The notes beneath the pieces were generated by a model that ran no database searches, was not told the origin of the DNA, and saw nothing but the letters and a program-made list of their open reading frames with translations. Positions 7,392 to 10,748 of a stretch of 10,748 nucleotides of DNA are shown in pieces. This DNA is from Larix sibirica (Eukaryota; Streptophyta; Pinopsida; Pinales; Pinaceae): the NCBI GenBank assembly GCA_004151065.3, contig NWUY0300017849.1:41900-52647 (forward strand), in the 5' to 3' direction. The translations under genes and the position numbers were made by a program. Position 1 is the stretch's first letter. Every line of letters starts with the position of its first letter.

Positions 7392-8766
7392 TACCTATCC
7401 TTTCTACTAGCTGAGTGCCCTAAAATTTATTTCCCAAATATTGAGGAGTATTATGAGTCTTTGCTTTCAAAGTTTGCGATTGAATATACCAAGATGGACT
7501 ATGACATGGCCTCTAATTCTTGGTATGTGGATATTATACTTTTTCTTGACATGCAAATATTCCCTCCTCATATGAGTCCCAACAAGAGAATAAAAATGAG
7601 GCTTGAATGCATCAAATATGTAATGCTCAACAATTTCCTTTTTCACTGACATGCTAACAACATGCTTCTTCAATGCCTTGGTAAGGACGAAACACGAGTT
7701 ATCCTTCATGAGTTCCATGACAAATCCCATCTTCATTTTCACACAGGTGGACTTTTTTCCACTAAGGAAACTACCCACAAGGTCATGCGTTATGGGTTCT
7801 ATTGGATCACCATCTTTCACGATGCATTTGAATTTCTTTGGAATTGTGATCATTTCCAATGTGTCGCAGGATGTCAAAAAATCATTTCCTTAGCCCTTCA
7901 TCAGGTGATTGGACTTGTTCCCTTCTCGAAATGGGGCTTGGATTTTATTGGCCCTATCTCCCCTCCTACGTCCATCGGACATATTTTTATCCTAATAGTG
8001 ATTGATTATTTTTCTCGGTGGGCTTGATTATTGTTTCTTCAAAAGAATATATTTTCCCATTTTGTATTACCACTTGAAATTTTTAGTGACAATGGGGGTG
8101 CTTTTGTATCTAAAGAGGTCATTGGATTATGTTAGAAATATAATATCATTTTTTATATGTCTTCACCTTACTATGCTTAGGGAAATGGCCTAGTTGAGTC
8201 AACAAACAAGAACATAATTAAAATCATTTAGTGAATGATTGGGGAGAATCCATGGGAGTGGAATTTGCATTTTATCCATGCATTATGGGCCGACCAAACC
8301 ATTGCTAAAGCTATCTACGAGGAAACTCATTTCATTCTTATTTACAAGCAAGAAGTGGTCATGCCACCCAAGATTGAAATCACAACATATTGTTTAGGTT
8401 TTCAAATCGAGGAGTTAGATAGTATCCCCATTGTCCAAAGATTTAACATTGTACTAGCCCTGGAGGAACAACGAGAGTTCACGCTTGAAAATATGAAGAA
8501 GAGACAAGCGATCATCAAGAAAAGCCACGACAAGAAAGACAAAGCGAGGTCTTATCATGTCTTCCAGAGAGTGTCATTATGGGAATCTTCTCACGAGGAC
8601 AAGGTTAAGCACACAATTTCAAAATATATGTCTTGGCCCTTTCATCATCATGCAATATCTTGGGAATAATGCATATTGTTTGAAGGAACACTACTAGGAG
8701 AGATTATTTTCACATTCTATAAATGACTCGGTCCTGAAACCCTATTATTGTTTAGATCCCTCTTAG
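7392..8766 (+). pseudogene. Integrase remnant with DD35E residues retained
   Basis: Integrase joins the new DNA copy to the chromosome. Frame 3 holds a spacer (7461-7646, NSWYVDIILFLDM), then the zinc-binding head: EFHDKSHLHFHTGG and Cys codons at 7845, 7860 and 7872. The core follows with PFSKWGLDFIGPI (Asp 7941-7943), FSDNGGAF (Asp 8088-8090) and GNGLVESTNK (Glu 8196-8198). The last two are 35 residues apart, as in the retroviral family. Only 48 residues separate the first two Asp, after a stop at 8025, which points to a short in-frame deletion. Stops occur at 7647, 8025, 8133, 8178 and 8229-8234. The C-terminal part has KKSHDKKDKARSYHVFQRVS and WPF. A shift to frame 1 near 8650 gives LKPYYC and a likely end at 8764-8766. 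The long minus-strand frame at 7467-7877 is a shadow. Confidence 0.9.
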
Positions 8767-9955
8767 TTATAACTAATGCATTAAGAAAACAAACACAAAC
8801 ACACACAAATATGAGAAAAAAAAGAAAAAGAAAAAAAGTAAAGTTGCTTCTTGCTTTTTGCTCTTTAAATTCATTTTCATGATCTAGTCTTTAGTTTTGC
8901 TTCTTTCATAGTTTATTTAGTTCATTTACTTAATTGTTTCCTTCTATCATTTACTTTATGTGGTTTCCCAATTAGTTATTGTTGAGTTTGATGTATTTTC
9001 AAAACTAAAATTCGACTATGCTCCTTTCAATTGTTTAGTTGTTCATCTTTCTAACATGACAATGTTAGCCATGATATATAAGGGATGATGTGACTTGGAG
9101 GAATCATAACTGCCTAATGGTTCCTAGTGATCAACCTGGGTATCTTCAACTATTATTGCTTTTTGTCATAGGTTTCCCAATTCTTCTTTCTAATCCCTTT
9201 GCTTTTCCCACCTTGGACACTATCCCTATTCTATTCACTCCCTGCCATTTGTGGGGATGGATATGAGTACTTTTATTTGTTTTATCATTACAATTTCATG
9301 TTTTGATATACACATCATGTTTTCATCAAGTCGCCATAGATCCCCATACTGCTGCATCCTATCTGTTTGTTGTTCGTTGACTTGATGTTGGTTCTCAACA
9401 TCGACCTGATTGCGAAGTGTCACAACATGATGCACGAAGCTCGCTATCCCTGGAAGTCATTTTAATGGTTTATTTTAATCATTTATTCATTCCAAGGTTC
9501 ACCTTATACCCATCACCAAGTTTTTCATGTACATTACACTTTCATCCCTTATGCCACTTTTGGACCAATTTAGTTATGTCCCTAGTTTCAGTGCATTTAT
9601 CAAACCTCACAATCTTCGTTTAGTTGGTATTCCTTTGACTCGTATTCATTAGTTTTTTTCCATCCACAATCACAATAACCTTGGATAACCCTATACTAGA
9701 ACTTTCCTTTTCCCTATTTTTTTCATATTGCCTCCATCAACTAAAATATTCGACTTAGTTCATGAAATTTTTTGGCATGATTGTGGTGTCAAGGATTCTT
9801 TTAATAGACCACATAGAATTTGAAAGAATTCGATACATATCAAAGAGTAAGCAAGTCACCCAAGTTACAAGAAGACGAGGGTGTAAATTTGGATGACATT
9901 GATGCTTTTCACGATCTAGAAGATTATTCCTAGAGAATAAAGTGTGGCACAATAC
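8767..9955. other. T-rich 3' non-coding region of the Tat element
   Basis: No domain is recognisable in either strand. It begins with a CA-rich patch (8787-8810) and a 26-base all-purine tract (8813-8838), then becomes T-rich. Near the end a short plus-strand frame (9762-9896, about 44 codons) reads MKFFGMIVVSRILLIDHIEF and a basic QVTQVTRRRG stretch. I do not recognise it, and it may be chance or the remains of a small extra frame. Tat elements often have long spacers between integrase and the 3' LTR, which fits. Confidence 0.45.
8813..8838 (+). repeat. 26-base purine-only tract after integrase
   Basis: Every base from 8813 to 8838 is A or G, mostly A with scattered G. It starts 47 bases after the last polyprotein stop. 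It could be an internal or additional polypurine tract used to prime plus-strand DNA, or simply low-complexity DNA. It lacks the G run typical of the main tract. Confidence 0.5.
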
Positions 9956-9970
9956 AAAAAAAAAAGGGGG
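9956..9970 (+). promoter_or_regulatory. Candidate polypurine tract (A10G5)
   Basis: Ten A followed by five G, then AG, is the usual form of the plus-strand primer just before a 3' LTR. The next bases are TTTAG, so a TG start is not preserved. Position and composition support it; lack of a confirmed LTR copy keeps it a candidate. Confidence 0.5.
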
Positions 9971-9972
9971 AG

Positions 9973-10748
9973 TTTAGAAGAAGCAAACTATATGGTTTGA
10001 CCATAAGTCTCCAATCCGTAGGGAAGATAAAGAATTTTATTTGCATTATCAAAAATCTTATAAATGAGATCGAATGGAATTAATGGAGAAATGTGGGCCT
10101 ACCTATCTTAGCATTCAGATTTCCCTACATATATTTGATTCAAATTATGATCGACATTCGTCGTGGAAATGAAGGGTTCCTCGAGCGAGAATGAAACATT
10201 GGGAACCCTTGCGGCTTGAGATAATGTTGCATTTTGTTCTTGGTTTGGCAACAACGATAATCTCCTGTCTCAAATTGAATCATAGAGTTTTGAATTAGTG
10301 GTGGAAGCGTATCATATGGCACGGCCATTAGTACATAAAATCAAGAGATCCAGGTGAGTGTGGTGCAAGATCAACATATGCGGGATTACATTTTTAACAA
10401 AGAATCATCATGAGAACCAGGCAACTAAGGTTAATTCAAGGACGTCATAGTTCCTTAGTCATTTCAAAGTTCTCTATTTCTTTCATATACAAGTCTTCTC
10501 TTCATTTTTTTTGTTTCCTTGTGTATCGTCATACATTGAGTTGTCAATCACAAACACTTGCAGTCCAAAATAGAAAGGACTAGTGAATTTTAAAAAGGAT
10601 ATTCAAGAACCATTAGATGTACACTAGCTCTTTGATAAAGGTCATGTAGCCACCAAATTCATAAGATAGTCTAAAGCATTGACTATGGATGTCACATACC
10701 ATACACCCTAAATTAAACCTCATACGAGGTTTTCACAAGAAGCTATTG
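9973..10748 (+). repeat. Possible start of the 3' LTR, cut by window end
   Basis: This stretch follows the A10G5 tract and has no supported gene. It would be the U3 part of the 3' LTR. By eye I could not align it with 940-2983, which should hold the 5' copy, so either the LTRs have diverged too far, one was rearranged, or the tract is not the true boundary. It contains a 9-bp inverted repeat (10172-10180 with 10202-10210, 21-base loop). A 62-codon minus-strand frame at 10140-10328 shows no motif. Confidence 0.3.

Larger units (their letters stand above)
2984..9972 (+). mobile_element. Internal region of a decayed Ty3/gypsy Tat-clade element
   Basis: The region runs from just before the primer-binding site to a polypurine tract about 7 kb later. 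Between them lie gag, protease, archaeal-type RNase H, RT, classical RNase H and integrase remnants on one strand. An RNase H of the archaeal type in addition to the classical one marks the Tat clade of plant Ty3/gypsy elements. The frame changes at least eight times and there are over twenty in-frame stops, so the copy is non-autonomous and old. The leader at 3007-3265 shows no reading frame. Outer LTR edges are not resolved. Confidence 0.85.

Noticed and set aside
7467-7877. 136-codon open frame on the minus strand
   Set aside because: It overlaps the integrase head, whose plus-strand frame shows clear family motifs. The minus-strand peptide has no recognisable domain and is a shadow.
8787-8810. 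CA-rich microsatellite-like patch
   Set aside because: Too short and irregular to call a microsatellite; treated as part of the 3' non-coding region.
10172-10210. 9-bp inverted repeat as a terminator or small RNA gene
   Set aside because: The loop is 21 bases with no T run after it, and plant RNA polymerase II does not use such terminators. No small RNA family is recognisable.
1-10748. CRISPR array, tRNA, rRNA or intact host gene
   Set aside because: No spaced identical repeats, no tRNA cloverleaf and no rRNA motifs seen. All recognisable coding sequence belongs to retroelements.

Overview
The window looks like nuclear DNA from a seed plant. It is built from old, broken retrotransposons with no intact host gene. 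The strongest evidence is a decayed Ty3/gypsy polyprotein of the plant-specific Tat clade, recognisable by its second, archaeal-type RNase H. Further evidence is a primer-binding site resembling the 3' end of plant tRNA-Arg, a plant-type LINE ORF1 remnant and a copia-like LTR tail. Heavy decay, AT richness and nesting would suit a large, repeat-rich genome such as a gymnosperm, but the species cannot be read from this sequence.

Layout. Positions 1-270 look like the end of a copia-type LTR. At 271 it abuts a minus-strand fragment (about 271-939) that reads as the end of a DUF4283 domain, then a degraded CCHC zinc knuckle, then a charged tail with tandem 12-14-residue repeats. This is best explained as LINE ORF1. 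Positions 940-2590 hold nothing I can support. Around 2590-2983 lies the probable end of the Tat element's 5' LTR, with a 9-bp perfect hairpin. An apparent tRNA-Arg primer-binding site follows at 2989-3006.

From 3266 to 8766 the plus strand carries the Tat polyprotein in the order gag, protease, archaeal RNase H (aRH), reverse transcriptase (RT), classical RNase H (RH), integrase (IN). The reading frame (named by start position modulo 3) runs: frame 2 for gag; frame 1 for late gag, protease and aRH, with a short frame-3 excursion near 4578-4720; frame 3 for the start of RT; frame 2 for mid RT; frame 3, a brief frame 2, then frame 3 for RH and IN; and frame 1 for the last codons. Many in-frame stops are present, so nothing is translatable as a whole. 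Several catalytic residues are lost: the RT active-site Asp, two of four aRH residues and the first Cys of the gag knuckle. The integrase Asp-Asp-35-Glu residues survive.

Positions 8767-9955 are a T-rich 3' non-coding region. A10G5 at 9956-9970 is a good polypurine-tract candidate, so 9973-10748 may begin the 3' LTR. I could not find a matching copy upstream by eye, so the LTR pair remains unproven. In life these modules would have formed one autonomous element: gag packages the RNA, protease cuts the polyprotein, RT and the RNases H copy RNA to DNA, and integrase inserts it. This copy could only be moved, if at all, by proteins from another element.
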